NCBI GenBank assembly: GCA_023957245.1
Contig: JAMLHJ010000013.1
Span: 1 to 64,000 of the forward strand
Length of the DNA stretch: 64,000 nucleotides
Origin: Chitinophagales bacterium
Lineage (GTDB): Bacteria; Bacteroidota; Bacteroidia; Chitinophagales; JADIYW01
Reading direction: 5' to 3'
The notes below the pieces were generated by a model. That model did not search any database. It was not told the origin of the DNA and saw nothing but the letters and a program-made list of their open reading frames with translations. This document shows, piece by piece, positions 52,854 through 62,278 of the stretch (the first letter of the stretch is position 1; the number at the start of each line of letters is the position of its first letter). The translations under genes were made by a program, and so were the position numbers.

Positions 52854-53245
52854 AAAATATTCATCAAAAATATCTCTACACCTCTCTAAGTGCATGGTTA
52901 TTAGTTACATCTACAGGGTGGATTGCTTCTTATTTTTTAGATACAGCCATTCGATTTTTTGTAATATGGCTAGGCATCATCTCTCTTGTAGCGATAGTAG
53001 CATTATGGCGTAATTCAACAAGTAAAAATTCGCAGTCTATCCAGTCAGCAATGTTTACTTTGGTGATTATCTCTCTAAAAATGTTTGCCAGTGGAGGTGT
53101 ATTTATTTATTACTTCTATTTCAATAAAGAAAAAATATTTATTCCTTTAGTGTCAGGGTTTTTGTTGATTGTAGGATATACCATTATTGAGACGATATTG
53201 GGATTCAAATTATCCAAATTATCCAAATTATCAAAGGAGGCATAA
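52850..53245 (+). CDS. Small integral membrane protein paired with AtpZ-like gene
   Basis: The 131-residue protein starts with GTG inside the AtpZ-like stop (GTGA overlap). It has four hydrophobic segments (about 10-28, 34-54, 66-87 and 94-115). It has no motif I recognise, but its position fits the small membrane proteins often found between atpZ/atpI and atpB. The C-terminus KLSKLSKLSKEA is encoded by three perfect copies of a 9-base unit. pheS follows with its own promoter. Confidence 0.7.
   Translation: MKNIHQKYLYTSLSAWLLVTSTGWIASYFLDTAIRFFVIWLGIISLVAIVALWRNSTSKNSQSIQSAMFTLVIISLKMFASGGVFIYYFYFNKEKIFIPLVSGFLLIVGYTIIETILGFKLSKLSKLSKEA
53206..53232 (+). repeat. Three tandem copies of a 9-base unit in coding DNA
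   Basis: CAAATTATC is repeated three times without change, adding Lys-Leu-Ser units to the C-terminus of the membrane protein at 52850. Unit length is a multiple of three, so copy number can vary without breaking the frame. Confidence 0.9.
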
Positions 53246-53320
53246 AAGCCATAAAATTGCAATTTTTGAATTCTTTATGCTATAAAAGTAATTAGAATAA
53301 AGGTTTTACATTTTGTTTCA

Positions 53321-53328
53321 TAATTTTG
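53321..53328 (+). promoter_or_regulatory. Bacteroidetes -7 element TAATTTTG, leaderless context
   Basis: An exact TAnnTTTG that ends five bases before the pheS ATG at 53334, the same geometry as for the AtpZ-like gene. It supports the 53334 start over the earlier in-frame start at 53313, which would lie upstream of the element. Confidence 0.55.
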
Positions 53329-53333
53329 TAGCT

Positions 53334-54368
53334 ATGGAAGTTTTCGAAAAAGCAAGTCAATTATTGGAGGAAGTTAAAAGTACTGAAATTTCTTCTCCAG
53401 AAAGCTTAGAAAAGTTTAGAATAAAGTTTTTGGGAAGTAAGAATATTCTTAAAGATCTTTTTGGCGAAATCAAATCTGTGCCTAATGAATTGAAGAAAGA
53501 ATTTGGTCAGAGGGTCAATGCTGTCAAACAAGAAGCTGAGGAAAAATATCAATCACAGAAAGAACAGTTTGAATCTCAAACTCAACAATTAGAGCTTGCA
53601 GAATTGGATTTGACTCGTCCAGGATATAGTCATACGGTAGGTTCTCGCCACCCAGTAAGATTGGTGATGGAAGAAATGGTGGAGATATTCAAGCGGATAG
53701 GATTTGTTGTAGAAGAAGACAGAGAGATTGAAGATGACTGGCATAATTTTTCTGCTTTAAATCTTCCAGAAGACCATCCTGCAAGAGATATGCAGGATAC
53801 ATTCTATATCTCATTGGATCCAGCAACAGTCCTTCGTACACATACTTCAAGTGTTCAGGTGCGTGTAATGGATAGACAGAAACCACCGATTCGTATTTTA
53901 TCACCGGGAAAAGTTTTTAGAAACGAAACTATTTCTGCTCGTTCGCATTGTTTTTTTCATCAAGTAGAAGGTTTGTATGTAGATGAAAATGTATCTTTTG
54001 CAGATTTATTACAGACTTTACAGTTTTTTGCAGCAGAGTTTTTTGGTGCAGATACCAAAATCAAGGTTCGTCCTTCCTATTTTCCATTTACCGAACCATC
54101 TGCTGAGGTAGATGTAAGTTGTTTCTTGTGTCATGGAGAAGGATGTAATGTCTGTAAGCATACCGGTTGGGTAGAGATTTTAGGTTGTGGAATGGTAGAT
54201 CCTAAAGTCCTTGAAAACTGTAAGATAGATTCTAAGAAATATTCTGGTTTTGCTTTTGGAGTAGGCGTTGAGCGTATTGCATTGATGAAGTATGGAATAA
54301 AAGATATCCGAGTACTTTCTGAAAACGATGTCCGTTTCTTAAATCATTTTAAGTCTGTGGTCGTATAA
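53334..54368 (+). CDS. pheS: Phenylalanine-tRNA ligase alpha subunit
   Basis: The 344-residue class II synthetase subunit has an N-terminal coiled-coil arm (residues 1-90, LGSKNILKDLFGEIKSVP), motif 1/2 segments (RPGYSHTVGSRHPVRLVMEEM; LRTHTSSVQVRVM; RSHCFFHQVEGLYVDE) and motif 3 GFAFGVGVERIALMKYGI. The Cys-rich VSCFLCHGEGCNVCKHTGW insert is common in bacterial PheS. It charges tRNA-Phe together with PheT, which is not adjacent here. The start is set by the -7 element just upstream. Confidence 0.95.
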   Translation: MEVFEKASQLLEEVKSTEISSPESLEKFRIKFLGSKNILKDLFGEIKSVPNELKKEFGQRVNAVKQEAEEKYQSQKEQFESQTQQLELAELDLTRPGYSHTVGSRHPVRLVMEEMVEIFKRIGFVVEEDREIEDDWHNFSALNLPEDHPARDMQDTFYISLDPATVLRTHTSSVQVRVMDRQKPPIRILSPGKVFRNETISARSHCFFHQVEGLYVDENVSFADLLQTLQFFAAEFFGADTKIKVRPSYFPFTEPSAEVDVSCFLCHGEGCNVCKHTGWVEILGCGMVDPKVLENCKIDSKKYSGFAFGVGVERIALMKYGIKDIRVLSENDVRFLNHFKSVVV

Positions 54369-54375
54369 CAGAATA

Positions 54376-55413
54376 ATGAAAAAAGCTCAGATTCAAAACG
54401 AAATTAATTTTCTCCGCACTCTTACTGTATATAGATTGTGGAATATGCTGAAGGTATATCTCTCTTTTTATATTTCACAGAAGTTTAAAAAACCTATACA
54501 ATGGGGCTTGCCCTTTTCTATTTCGATAGAACCGACAACTTCTTGCAATTTAAGATGCCCAGAATGTCCAAGTGGTTTGCGAGAATTTACTCGTCCTACG
54601 GGAATGTTAGATTCGGCATTGTTTCGTAAAGTTATCGATGATGTACATCGACATGTCAATTATCTGACCTTTTACTTTCAAGGAGAACCTTATTTGCATA
54701 AAGAATTTTTGGATATGGTAGAATATGCTAGAAAGAAAAAAATTTATACTGCTACATCTACTAATGGTCATTTTCTTACAGATGACAGAGCCAAAAGGAC
54801 AGTTGAATCAGGATTGGATAGGTTGATTATTTCGATTGATGGCACAACACAGGAAACATATAAACAGTATCGTATCGGTGGAAATCTTGAGAGGGTTATA
54901 AAGGGAGCTAAAAATGTCATAAAATGGAAAAAGGAGTTGAATAGCTCTACTCCTTATGTGATTTTTCAGTTTTTGGTGGTGAGACATAATGAGCATCAAA
55001 TAGATGATGTAAAAAATCTAGCTAGAGAAATAGGTGTTGATGAAGTTATTTTGAAGACAGCGCAAATCTATGATTACGAACATGGTAGTCCTCTCATTCC
55101 TGAGCAAGAAGAATATTCAAGATATAAAAAACAAGCCAATGGTACTTATACAATTAAAAATCTATTGGCCAATGGTTGCTGGAAATTGTGGCATTCTTGT
55201 GTAGTAACATGGGACGGTCGAGTACTTCCTTGCTGTTTTGATAAAGATGGGAAATATGTGATGGGCAATGTCAGTATCAATTCTTTCAAAAAGATATGGT
55301 GGAATAATCGCTATCATAACTTCAGGAAAAAAATCGTTCGCTCTCGTAAAGAGATTGATATGTGCAAAAATTGTAGCGAAGGATGTAAGGTAAATATCCG
55401 TTACGATTTCTAG
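54376..55413 (+). CDS. Radical SAM protein with SPASM-type C-terminus
   Basis: The 345-residue protein has the radical SAM motif C-N-L-R-C-P-E-C near residues 57-64 (CxxxCxxC) in EPTTSCNLRCPECPSGL. A C-terminal Cys set follows (GCWKLWHSCVVTWDGRVLPCCFDKDG, then MCKNCSEGCK), fitting auxiliary Fe-S clusters of a SPASM domain. It binds SAM and generates the 5'-deoxyadenosyl radical; the substrate is unknown. It starts seven bases after pheS, so may be co-transcribed. Relatives include peptide- and sugar-modifying enzymes. Confidence 0.85.
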   Translation: MKKAQIQNEINFLRTLTVYRLWNMLKVYLSFYISQKFKKPIQWGLPFSISIEPTTSCNLRCPECPSGLREFTRPTGMLDSALFRKVIDDVHRHVNYLTFYFQGEPYLHKEFLDMVEYARKKKIYTATSTNGHFLTDDRAKRTVESGLDRLIISIDGTTQETYKQYRIGGNLERVIKGAKNVIKWKKELNSSTPYVIFQFLVVRHNEHQIDDVKNLAREIGVDEVILKTAQIYDYEHGSPLIPEQEEYSRYKKQANGTYTIKNLLANGCWKLWHSCVVTWDGRVLPCCFDKDGKYVMGNVSINSFKKIWWNNRYHNFRKKIVRSRKEIDMCKNCSEGCKVNIRYDF

Positions 55414-55447
55414 CTTACAAATCCTCCGCCAAATTGTTCCTTCTTAA

Positions 55448-58033
55448 TTATTTATTTTCCAAGAATTTATTGATCTGATAGATAATAAACTCTTTGTGTG
55501 CTTTAGAAGAAGCATCGCCCGCGACATTAGCTGCCATTCTTTTTATCTTTTGCACCTCTGCTAATGTTGCAGATTTAGCCACTTGTGAAACGTCTGTAGA
55601 TTTTAATATCTGAATTAGCATTTCTACATATTTGACTTGTAATTGCTGTCTTAAAGTATTGACATTGCCAGAAATATCTTGCTTCACTATCGCTTGAGTC
55701 AAATCTGATAGCATGGTATTGATATCATATTGATTGCCATATAGTTTGGAATCAATGATTTTTTCCAAAGTATTTTTATGTAATATTTGCTTGAGTATCA
55801 ATGTTTGAATATTCAATATGCGTTCGTGAATACTTGGCAGCTCACTACTTCCATAAAATTCATAACCTCTTCTTTGAGATTGTAAATAGTTGTATAAATC
55901 AAATTCGCTATCAAATGCATTGGGTGCAAAAGCATATTTTGAAAGCATTTCCATTGCTCTTTTTTGTTCACTCAATTGTACTGGAACAAAAGGAGCTACT
56001 GTATCTTGACCAGCAAAATTTCTATTGATATACACACCTCCTATCCATCTACTGAGTACAGTAAAATTGCTTGAATTTCGACTTGAAAGAATGAAATAAG
56101 CATTTTTTAGTTCTTGGTATGACTGATTTTCTTTGATGTATTTAGATTTTAGTAAGGCAAATGTTTTATTATTAATTTGAATCTGCCCTTCTGCATAAGT
56201 GATAGGGTCGCTAGTCATATCATAAAGCATGGCTCTAGGATCTGTTCCTTTGCCTGGGCTTCTCATGTCATCTGCATCATTGAAAAATAAATTTTCTCTT
56301 TTGTTGGATTGAGCAAGGATTTTTTGAAGACCTTCATTTTCTTGCTCAGGAGAAAATTGTGAATAGCCATATTGTATTGCCCAACGGTCATATTGTCCTG
56401 GAACAATAGTAAAATAAGCTCCTTGCTGGTTTTTGTCTGGAGATACATTGGCGATATTGTAATCCATGACAGAGCTAGAAATTCCTTCTGTTGCTCCGTA
56501 ATGTTTGTTTTGCCACTGTTCATTTGAAGCATTATAGCTACCTGCAAAGTTGTGGTTCAAACCAAGCGTATGACCTACTTCATGAAGCACCAATTCGATA
56601 AGGCATTGTATCATGAAAGTATCTTTTTGGATATTGTCAAAATTATATGCCGTCATAATTGTTTGCCCATAAGAAAGATTTTCTCCAAGATTAGCACCTG
56701 CATTACAAAAATGTCCATCTCCAGAATGGGATAAATCTTCGTTTTCACTACTAATATTCAAACCAGAAAGTCCAAATATTTTAGCTTGTTTTATTCTGTT
56801 AGACAAATAAATCCATTCTAGCATGATATCTGCTCCGATAAGCTGACCTGTTCTTGGATTGGAAAAACTTGGACCATATCCACCAAAAGGAGGATTGGGA
56901 GAAGATGTCCATCTGATCACATTATAGCGAATATCTCCTGCATCCCAAGTGGCTGTGTCTGGTTGTATCTTACAGACTACAGCATTTTTGAATCCAGCTG
57001 CTTCAAAAGCAATATTCCATCTTTCTACTGCATCTTTAATGATAGGACGCAATGCATCTGGAGTAGTATTTTCTATCCAATAAACAATAGGTTCAACGGG
57101 TTCTGAAAGTGTCGCATTGCTATCCTTTTTTACAAGCGACCATCTTTTGATTTTGTCCTTATAAGGAGTAACGCTAGTTGAAGTCAATTCTGTTGTTTGG
57201 TTTAAAAAATACCCTACTCTTGGATCATCATATCTTGGTTTATAATCATTTTGAGGCATCTCGATAACAGAATGTCTGACTTTGACAGATACATTTCTAG
57301 CATCTGTGACTTCTCGATCTCCTTCATTGATAGGAGAAGGATTAGAATATACATATTCTACTTCGATATCTGTATTTTGAGGATAGTTTTGAAGTCTGAT
57401 ATATTTCGTTTTTTGAGCAGACAAACTTCCTAATGAAAAGCTATTGGGAACTGGGGTTGGGCTTGGAGAAGGTTTGATTTGGCTTAAAGTTTCTGAGAGA
57501 AAAATTCCGTCTGCATCAATCAAATATCTTGTAATTGTATTTCCAAGAGAATCTAGTGTATCCACTGTTACTGCTTGTATTTTTTCAGAAGCTAGGATGG
57601 GTTGATTGATATTAGCATCTTTGGCTTTACTCAATTCTGAATTTGGGTCAAAATAAAAAGACGTATTCTGTACTTTTATTTCTATTTTATCATAGACTTG
57701 AGAAAAGGTCAGAATAATATTATCACGATATGCTCCTCTGAAATATCCTGCATCAACAACGCCATCTAAGACATACATAAAATAGATATATTCTTTGTTG
57801 AATTGAGAGCTATTGATTTCCCAATATGTTTTCCCAGTAATAGAATCTTGATATAAAGGGAAAAGTCCATCTTTCTTTTTCAACTTTTCAGTAACCTCTT
57901 TAATTGATTTGAAATCACTCTTTTTAATTTCTGTTTTAGTCGTGTCTTGTGCTACCGCATCTTTCTTTTTCGATTTTGCAAAGCTTGTTTGAAGTGAAAG
58001 GAAAGCTAATAATATCAGGATATAATTTTTCAT
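55448..58033 (-). CDS. Zinc-dependent metalloprotease, DUF5117/DUF5118 family
   Basis: The 861-residue exported protein has a signal peptide (MKNYILILLAFLSLQTSFA), DUF5118/DUF5117-type N-terminal regions, and a metzincin-like zinc site HEVGHTLGLNHN (His484, Glu485, His488, His494) followed by SVMDYNIAN, the Met-turn-like segment. It would be a periplasmic or secreted peptidase. The substrate is unknown. The length matches the family, and the gene stands alone between convergent and co-directional neighbours. Confidence 0.9.
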   Translation of the reverse strand: MKNYILILLAFLSLQTSFAKSKKKDAVAQDTTKTEIKKSDFKSIKEVTEKLKKKDGLFPLYQDSITGKTYWEINSSQFNKEYIYFMYVLDGVVDAGYFRGAYRDNIILTFSQVYDKIEIKVQNTSFYFDPNSELSKAKDANINQPILASEKIQAVTVDTLDSLGNTITRYLIDADGIFLSETLSQIKPSPSPTPVPNSFSLGSLSAQKTKYIRLQNYPQNTDIEVEYVYSNPSPINEGDREVTDARNVSVKVRHSVIEMPQNDYKPRYDDPRVGYFLNQTTELTSTSVTPYKDKIKRWSLVKKDSNATLSEPVEPIVYWIENTTPDALRPIIKDAVERWNIAFEAAGFKNAVVCKIQPDTATWDAGDIRYNVIRWTSSPNPPFGGYGPSFSNPRTGQLIGADIMLEWIYLSNRIKQAKIFGLSGLNISSENEDLSHSGDGHFCNAGANLGENLSYGQTIMTAYNFDNIQKDTFMIQCLIELVLHEVGHTLGLNHNFAGSYNASNEQWQNKHYGATEGISSSVMDYNIANVSPDKNQQGAYFTIVPGQYDRWAIQYGYSQFSPEQENEGLQKILAQSNKRENLFFNDADDMRSPGKGTDPRAMLYDMTSDPITYAEGQIQINNKTFALLKSKYIKENQSYQELKNAYFILSSRNSSNFTVLSRWIGGVYINRNFAGQDTVAPFVPVQLSEQKRAMEMLSKYAFAPNAFDSEFDLYNYLQSQRRGYEFYGSSELPSIHERILNIQTLILKQILHKNTLEKIIDSKLYGNQYDINTMLSDLTQAIVKQDISGNVNTLRQQLQVKYVEMLIQILKSTDVSQVAKSATLAEVQKIKRMAANVAGDASSKAHKEFIIYQINKFLENK

Positions 58034-58117
58034 TCTTATAGTTTAATGAATTTAGGAGTACAAAATTGTATCAATAATTTGAATTTAGTAGAATTATCTA
58101 TTTAAAAATTTGAGAAA

Positions 58118-58516
58118 TTACTCGTTGTCTTCTTCATTTGTCTTAAATTTTTCAATATCTCTACGGTCTTTTTTGGTAGGACGTCCTATTCCTCTATCTC
58201 TGATTTCAAAATGCTGAACAAAAGCCGATGCCAATCTTTCTTTATCTTCTGGAGGTGTCAAATCTATATAACAGGCTTGTGCCTCAGGAGCGCCTACTCT
58301 CTTTTCAATGATTTTTTCAGCCTTGACAGTATATTTTATTCCCGTCTTTTGAAAAACAACAGTATGCCCTATTTGTATCTGAAAAGAAGCTTTGACATTT
58401 TGCCCATCGACCTTGACTTTGCCTGAACTACAAGCATCAGTCGCCAATGTTCGAGTCTTGAACCATCGAGTTGCCCAGAGCCATTTATCAATTCTTGTTT
58501 TTGTTAACTCTGCCAT
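58118..58516 (-). CDS. S4-domain RNA-binding protein (Hsp15/HslR-like)
   Basis: The 132-residue protein has an N-terminal S4 domain (RIDKWLWATRWFKTRTLATDACSSGKVKVDGQNVK) and a basic/acidic tail (DRGIGRPTKKDRRDIEKF) typical of the Hsp15 family. Hsp15 rescues stalled 50S subunits that carry peptidyl-tRNA. The gene is divergent from the small lipoprotein-like gene, 35 bases apart. Confidence 0.88.
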   Translation of the reverse strand: MAELTKTRIDKWLWATRWFKTRTLATDACSSGKVKVDGQNVKASFQIQIGHTVVFQKTGIKYTVKAEKIIEKRVGAPEAQACYIDLTPPEDKERLASAFVQHFEIRDRGIGRPTKKDRRDIEKFKTNEEDNE

Positions 58517-58551
58517 GATATAAATTTACTAACTTGCATAAAAGTGCCCAA

Positions 58552-58938
58552 ATGAAACGAAGATATTCAGGATTCCTGATTTTATTCTCTTTTTTGCTGA
58601 TTCAGTGCAAATCTTTGAAAGATGTAACAGAAGTTGCCCAGTTGCAAACCCTTATCAAAGGGAAATGGAATATTGAGCATGAAGAATGTTGCGGAAGGAC
58701 AAATACCGTAACTTATGGAGGCAATCAATCTATTGTCTTTAATACCAAAAAGCAAACTTATAGCATTTTAAAAGGTACAGAAAAGCAAAACTCTGGAAAG
58801 TATGCTTTAAGCTCTGATGAAAAAGGCACGATGATACAATTGGATGATCGTTATCCTGCAATTATAAGAATAACAGATGGCTTGCTTTATATTGATTGGA
58901 GTTATATGGACTTGAAAAGAGAAGTGTATAAACGATAA
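58552..58938 (+). CDS. Small lipocalin-like secreted protein
   Basis: I start at ATG 58552 (MKRRYSGFLILFSFLLIQC); the earlier in-frame TTG lacks support. The signal ends in L-I-Q-C, an imperfect lipobox with Gln at -1, so lipidation is uncertain. The mature part has the beta-strand pattern of small lipocalin-like Bacteroidetes proteins (LIKGKWNIEHEECCGRTNTVTYGGNQSIVF, then YSILKGTEKQNSGKYALS). The adjacent Cys-Cys pair is notable. Ligand and role are unknown. Confidence 0.65.
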   Translation: MKRRYSGFLILFSFLLIQCKSLKDVTEVAQLQTLIKGKWNIEHEECCGRTNTVTYGGNQSIVFNTKKQTYSILKGTEKQNSGKYALSSDEKGTMIQLDDRYPAIIRITDGLLYIDWSYMDLKREVYKR

Positions 58939-58943
58939 GATTT

Positions 58944-60464
58944 TTATAAAACTAAAGACGGGGTTAAGGAAACAGATGATTTTAGACTGTTTTCCCCTCC
59001 CCAAAAAATAATAGAAATGAGTAATAGTAGGATACTCATGCTGAATAAAGCATAAGCAATACTAAAATAGAATCCGATATAGCTTATTGCAGTCAATGGC
59101 ATTATTACTAAGAAGAAAATAAGATTGGAGTATTTAGATTGGAAATTTTTTACTTTCCATTCCATTAAGCCTAATAATATCAAAAAGCCAAATACGAATA
59201 TCCCTAATTTGATATTGACAGAAAATATGATGGCAGAAATGATGCATTTTGAAATGAAAGAAAGGAGTCCTTGCTTTTTTATTAAAAGAGAATTTAAAGA
59301 TAATTCATAGACTATTGCACTTAACATCAGTAAAACGATTCCCCATCCACTTCCTTTATTGGAAGCATAGTATGCAGTGATGGTGAGACAGCCCATTACC
59401 ATACCTTTGATGAGCGAATAATAAATAGAATTGTCTAAGTTTCTGATGAAATAAAGCAAGACTAGCAAAATATTTTTATAGAATAGTAGTATTGTGAAAT
59501 AGCTGCTAAAAGGATGAAATAAGGTCAAGAAAATATCCAAAAGTAGAACGAAGATCATCTGAACTTTTGAATTATCTTTTTTAATGATGAAGCTAAAATT
59601 GAAAATTAAAATGGAGATAAAAACCATTTTAGCGATATAAATCGACAACAATTCTTTACTCACCAAACCAAGCATATAAATCGACAAAATGGGAATTGAA
59701 AAAGTTGCTATATCTTTTACATTTCTCAATCTCAAATAAAGGAATAATGCTAATGGTAGCAGAAAGAATGCGCTCATTAATCCGCAAGTAATACCAATTG
59801 CTATGCTATCAAAAGATTTATGTTGTTCAATACCAGCTTTGATGACTTTCATCGCTGCAAACCCAATACTTATCAATAAAAACAATATAGTTGCATGCGA
59901 AATATTTGCTCTCAAAAAAGCGGTATATTCAAAAATATCTTTTCGATAGCTCCAAATAAAGAAGAAAACGAGGAGAAGTCCGATAACCGAAAGTGCTATT
60001 TGGGGCAGGTAGGATAAAAGGGTGAAAATGGGTTGCATTTCATTGTTCTCATAACCCAAATCTGTTCCGATTCTCAGCCCTAATCCTTCAGCATCATTCA
60101 AATGAGAAAACTTATCTAGATATAAATGAAGAATAATTGCCAGCCCTACGCTAAGAACAATTTGAGGGAGTTTTTTGAGGGAAGCAATATAATCTTGGCG
60201 ATATCTTGAAACTGTCCCGTATTGTGCTAGAGGAATCCAAATCCATGAAAGAAAATAGGTCATCAATACCCCAATCGGGATAAGAACAAATAGAATATTA
60301 ACCTTTGAATAGGAGAAAAGATGATACCTTGTTTCAGAAAATCTATATATAATATCTAAATCAGGAACCCAGCTCCCAACAATCAGTGCAGGAACATGGA
60401 AATAACGAGGAAGCCATCTTGCTAATGGTAAAACAAATCCTTGGTGAACTAAAGTATAAGGCAT
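58944..60464 (-). CDS. DUF4184 family membrane protein
   Basis: The 506-residue polytopic protein opens with MPYTLVHQGFVLPLARWLPRYFHVPALIVGSWVPDLDIIYRF, the DUF4184 signature with conserved His, Gly-Ser and Pro-Asp-Leu. About a dozen hydrophobic segments follow. The DUF4184 part is about half the length; the C-terminal ~270 residues add further membrane segments of no clear family. Function is unknown; the N-terminus resembles membrane-bound hydrolases related to YdjM/phospholipid enzymes. Confidence 0.75.
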   Translation of the reverse strand: MPYTLVHQGFVLPLARWLPRYFHVPALIVGSWVPDLDIIYRFSETRYHLFSYSKVNILFVLIPIGVLMTYFLSWIWIPLAQYGTVSRYRQDYIASLKKLPQIVLSVGLAIILHLYLDKFSHLNDAEGLGLRIGTDLGYENNEMQPIFTLLSYLPQIALSVIGLLLVFFFIWSYRKDIFEYTAFLRANISHATILFLLISIGFAAMKVIKAGIEQHKSFDSIAIGITCGLMSAFFLLPLALFLYLRLRNVKDIATFSIPILSIYMLGLVSKELLSIYIAKMVFISILIFNFSFIIKKDNSKVQMIFVLLLDIFLTLFHPFSSYFTILLFYKNILLVLLYFIRNLDNSIYYSLIKGMVMGCLTITAYYASNKGSGWGIVLLMLSAIVYELSLNSLLIKKQGLLSFISKCIISAIIFSVNIKLGIFVFGFLILLGLMEWKVKNFQSKYSNLIFFLVIMPLTAISYIGFYFSIAYALFSMSILLLLISIIFWGGENSLKSSVSLTPSLVL

Positions 60465-60494
60465 AACAGGAACTCCTCATCGAAATGCTATCAG

Positions 60495-62147
60495 CTATTG
60501 ATTCCAAAGCACATTTTCTTCTTGTTGATACCAGTCAAGATATTTATGTTCATGCTTCTTCTCTAGGACATTTCTTTTCACTTTCAAAGTCGGAGTCAAT
60601 AAATTATTGTCAATCGTCCACTCCTCTTTCATGATTATAACTTTTTTTATTCGTTCGTGCTTGTCCAATGAGGGATTGAGCTGCATGACTGTATTGACGA
60701 TACTCTCTTCGACCGTCTTTTTATCCAATAATTTAGCCTCTTCAGAAAGTACTATCATTGCCATTGTCTGAGGAAGATTGGAGCCGACAAGACAGACCTG
60801 TTCAATAAAAGTATTTTTGGATAGGTTCATTTCTATTGGTGCAGGTGCGACATATTTTCCTTTGTCTGTCTTAAAAATATCTTTGATACGTCCAGTGATT
60901 TTGAGGAAACCATCGAGATCTATTTCACCTTGGTCGCCAGTACAGATATAGCCATCTTTAGAGATAGTTTCTTGAGTTTTTTCAAGGTCTTTGTAATAAC
61001 CAATCATATTGGCTTCACTTTTGGCTTGAATTTCTCCTTCTTCTGAAATTCTTACATCTACATGAGGGAAAGGTTGTCCTACTTTTCCAGGCTTTCTGAA
61101 TTCGGATCTAGTAAAATGAGAATAAGCACAATTTTCAGTCATTGCATAGGCTTCACAGATTTTAATATCCAGCTTTTCAAACCAGTTCATCAATGAAGGA
61201 GGTAAAGGAGCTGCTCCTGAAAGCACATAATTGGCTCTGCCTAAGCCCAAACCTTCTTTGATTTTTTTCTTAAATATTGTAGATACAATCGGAATAGATA
61301 AGATAAGAGATAATTTTTCTTGAGGAACTTTTCCCAAAATCCCCATCTGAAATTTTGTCCAAATACGAGGAACTGCTAAAAAAACAGTAGGTTGTACTTT
61401 TTTGAGATTATTGGGGAAGCTGTCCAAAGATTCTGCAAAAGAAATCGTTCCTCCTGAATAAATGGCACCCATTTCCACAAGCATACGTTCTGCAATATGT
61501 GACATAGGTAGATAGGAAAAGAAATGTTCCTTGTCTTTATTGATATTTAAAAATGCCAAAGCATTGGCAGCAGCAAAAGAGATAGAATGGAAGGAATGCA
61601 TCACACCTTTAGGTAGTCCAGTAGTTCCAGAGGTGTAGATAATCGTAATGAGTTCATCTCCATTTCTTATTTCCGAAATTCGCAATGGAGGAGTATCTGC
61701 AATAATTTTATCCCAATTAGCATCACATTTTTCAGTCCAAAAAGGGAATGAAATCGTATGAACATCTGAAGGCATTCCTGCTTTTTGCCTTGCCCAATCA
61801 TCTAATTTTCCAACGAAAGCAACTTTGGCTTCGCTATGTTTCATTACATATTCAATAGTGTCAGCTGTAATTGTTGGATACAAGGGAACAGAGACATATC
61901 CTGCCATCATGATGGCCAAGTCGCTCATGATCCAATGCGCACAATTTTTAGAAAGGATAGCAATTTTACTGCCTCGCTCAAGACCTAGTCCTTGCAAATA
62001 TGCAGCAACACTTCTTATCTGTCTGTCTGCTTCACTCCATGTATAAGCATGCCATTCGCCTAGATAAGGTTGGTTTAAAAAGAGTTGTTTGGGCTTTGAA
62101 TTAACAAATTGCGCAAACTTTTCATGAGGATAAATAATATGAGCCAT
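60495..62147 (-). CDS. Long-chain acyl-CoA ligase, AMP-forming
   Basis: The 550-residue ANL enzyme has IIYTSGTTGLPKGVMHS (ATP loop), EAYAMTENCAYSHF, and the C-terminal GDQGEIDLDGFLKITGRIKDIFKTDKGKYVAPAPIE hinge typical of long-chain fatty acyl-CoA synthetases of the FACL/bubblegum type. It activates fatty acids to acyl-CoA through the acyl-adenylate. It does not carry the OleC-type segments seen in the ligase at 7245. It lies 30 bases before the DUF4184 gene on the same strand. Confidence 0.9.
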   Translation of the reverse strand: MAHIIYPHEKFAQFVNSKPKQLFLNQPYLGEWHAYTWSEADRQIRSVAAYLQGLGLERGSKIAILSKNCAHWIMSDLAIMMAGYVSVPLYPTITADTIEYVMKHSEAKVAFVGKLDDWARQKAGMPSDVHTISFPFWTEKCDANWDKIIADTPPLRISEIRNGDELITIIYTSGTTGLPKGVMHSFHSISFAAANALAFLNINKDKEHFFSYLPMSHIAERMLVEMGAIYSGGTISFAESLDSFPNNLKKVQPTVFLAVPRIWTKFQMGILGKVPQEKLSLILSIPIVSTIFKKKIKEGLGLGRANYVLSGAAPLPPSLMNWFEKLDIKICEAYAMTENCAYSHFTRSEFRKPGKVGQPFPHVDVRISEEGEIQAKSEANMIGYYKDLEKTQETISKDGYICTGDQGEIDLDGFLKITGRIKDIFKTDKGKYVAPAPIEMNLSKNTFIEQVCLVGSNLPQTMAMIVLSEEAKLLDKKTVEESIVNTVMQLNPSLDKHERIKKVIIMKEEWTIDNNLLTPTLKVKRNVLEKKHEHKYLDWYQQEENVLWNQ

Positions 62148-62278
62148 AATTATCTAGGTTAGTCTTGTTGAATTGAATTTAATCAAATGTTTGTTTTTCT
62201 AATAATATAATGCAAAAAATCATTATTTTATCTGAAAAGAGATAGAAAAAGGTCAGAAAATAGGAGTAAATGAAAAAC

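Noticed and set aside
56263-56547. Minus-strand alternative-frame ORF inside the zinc protease gene
   Set aside because: The protease frame has the HEVGHTLGLNH site across this stretch; the 94-codon frame shows no coherent family.
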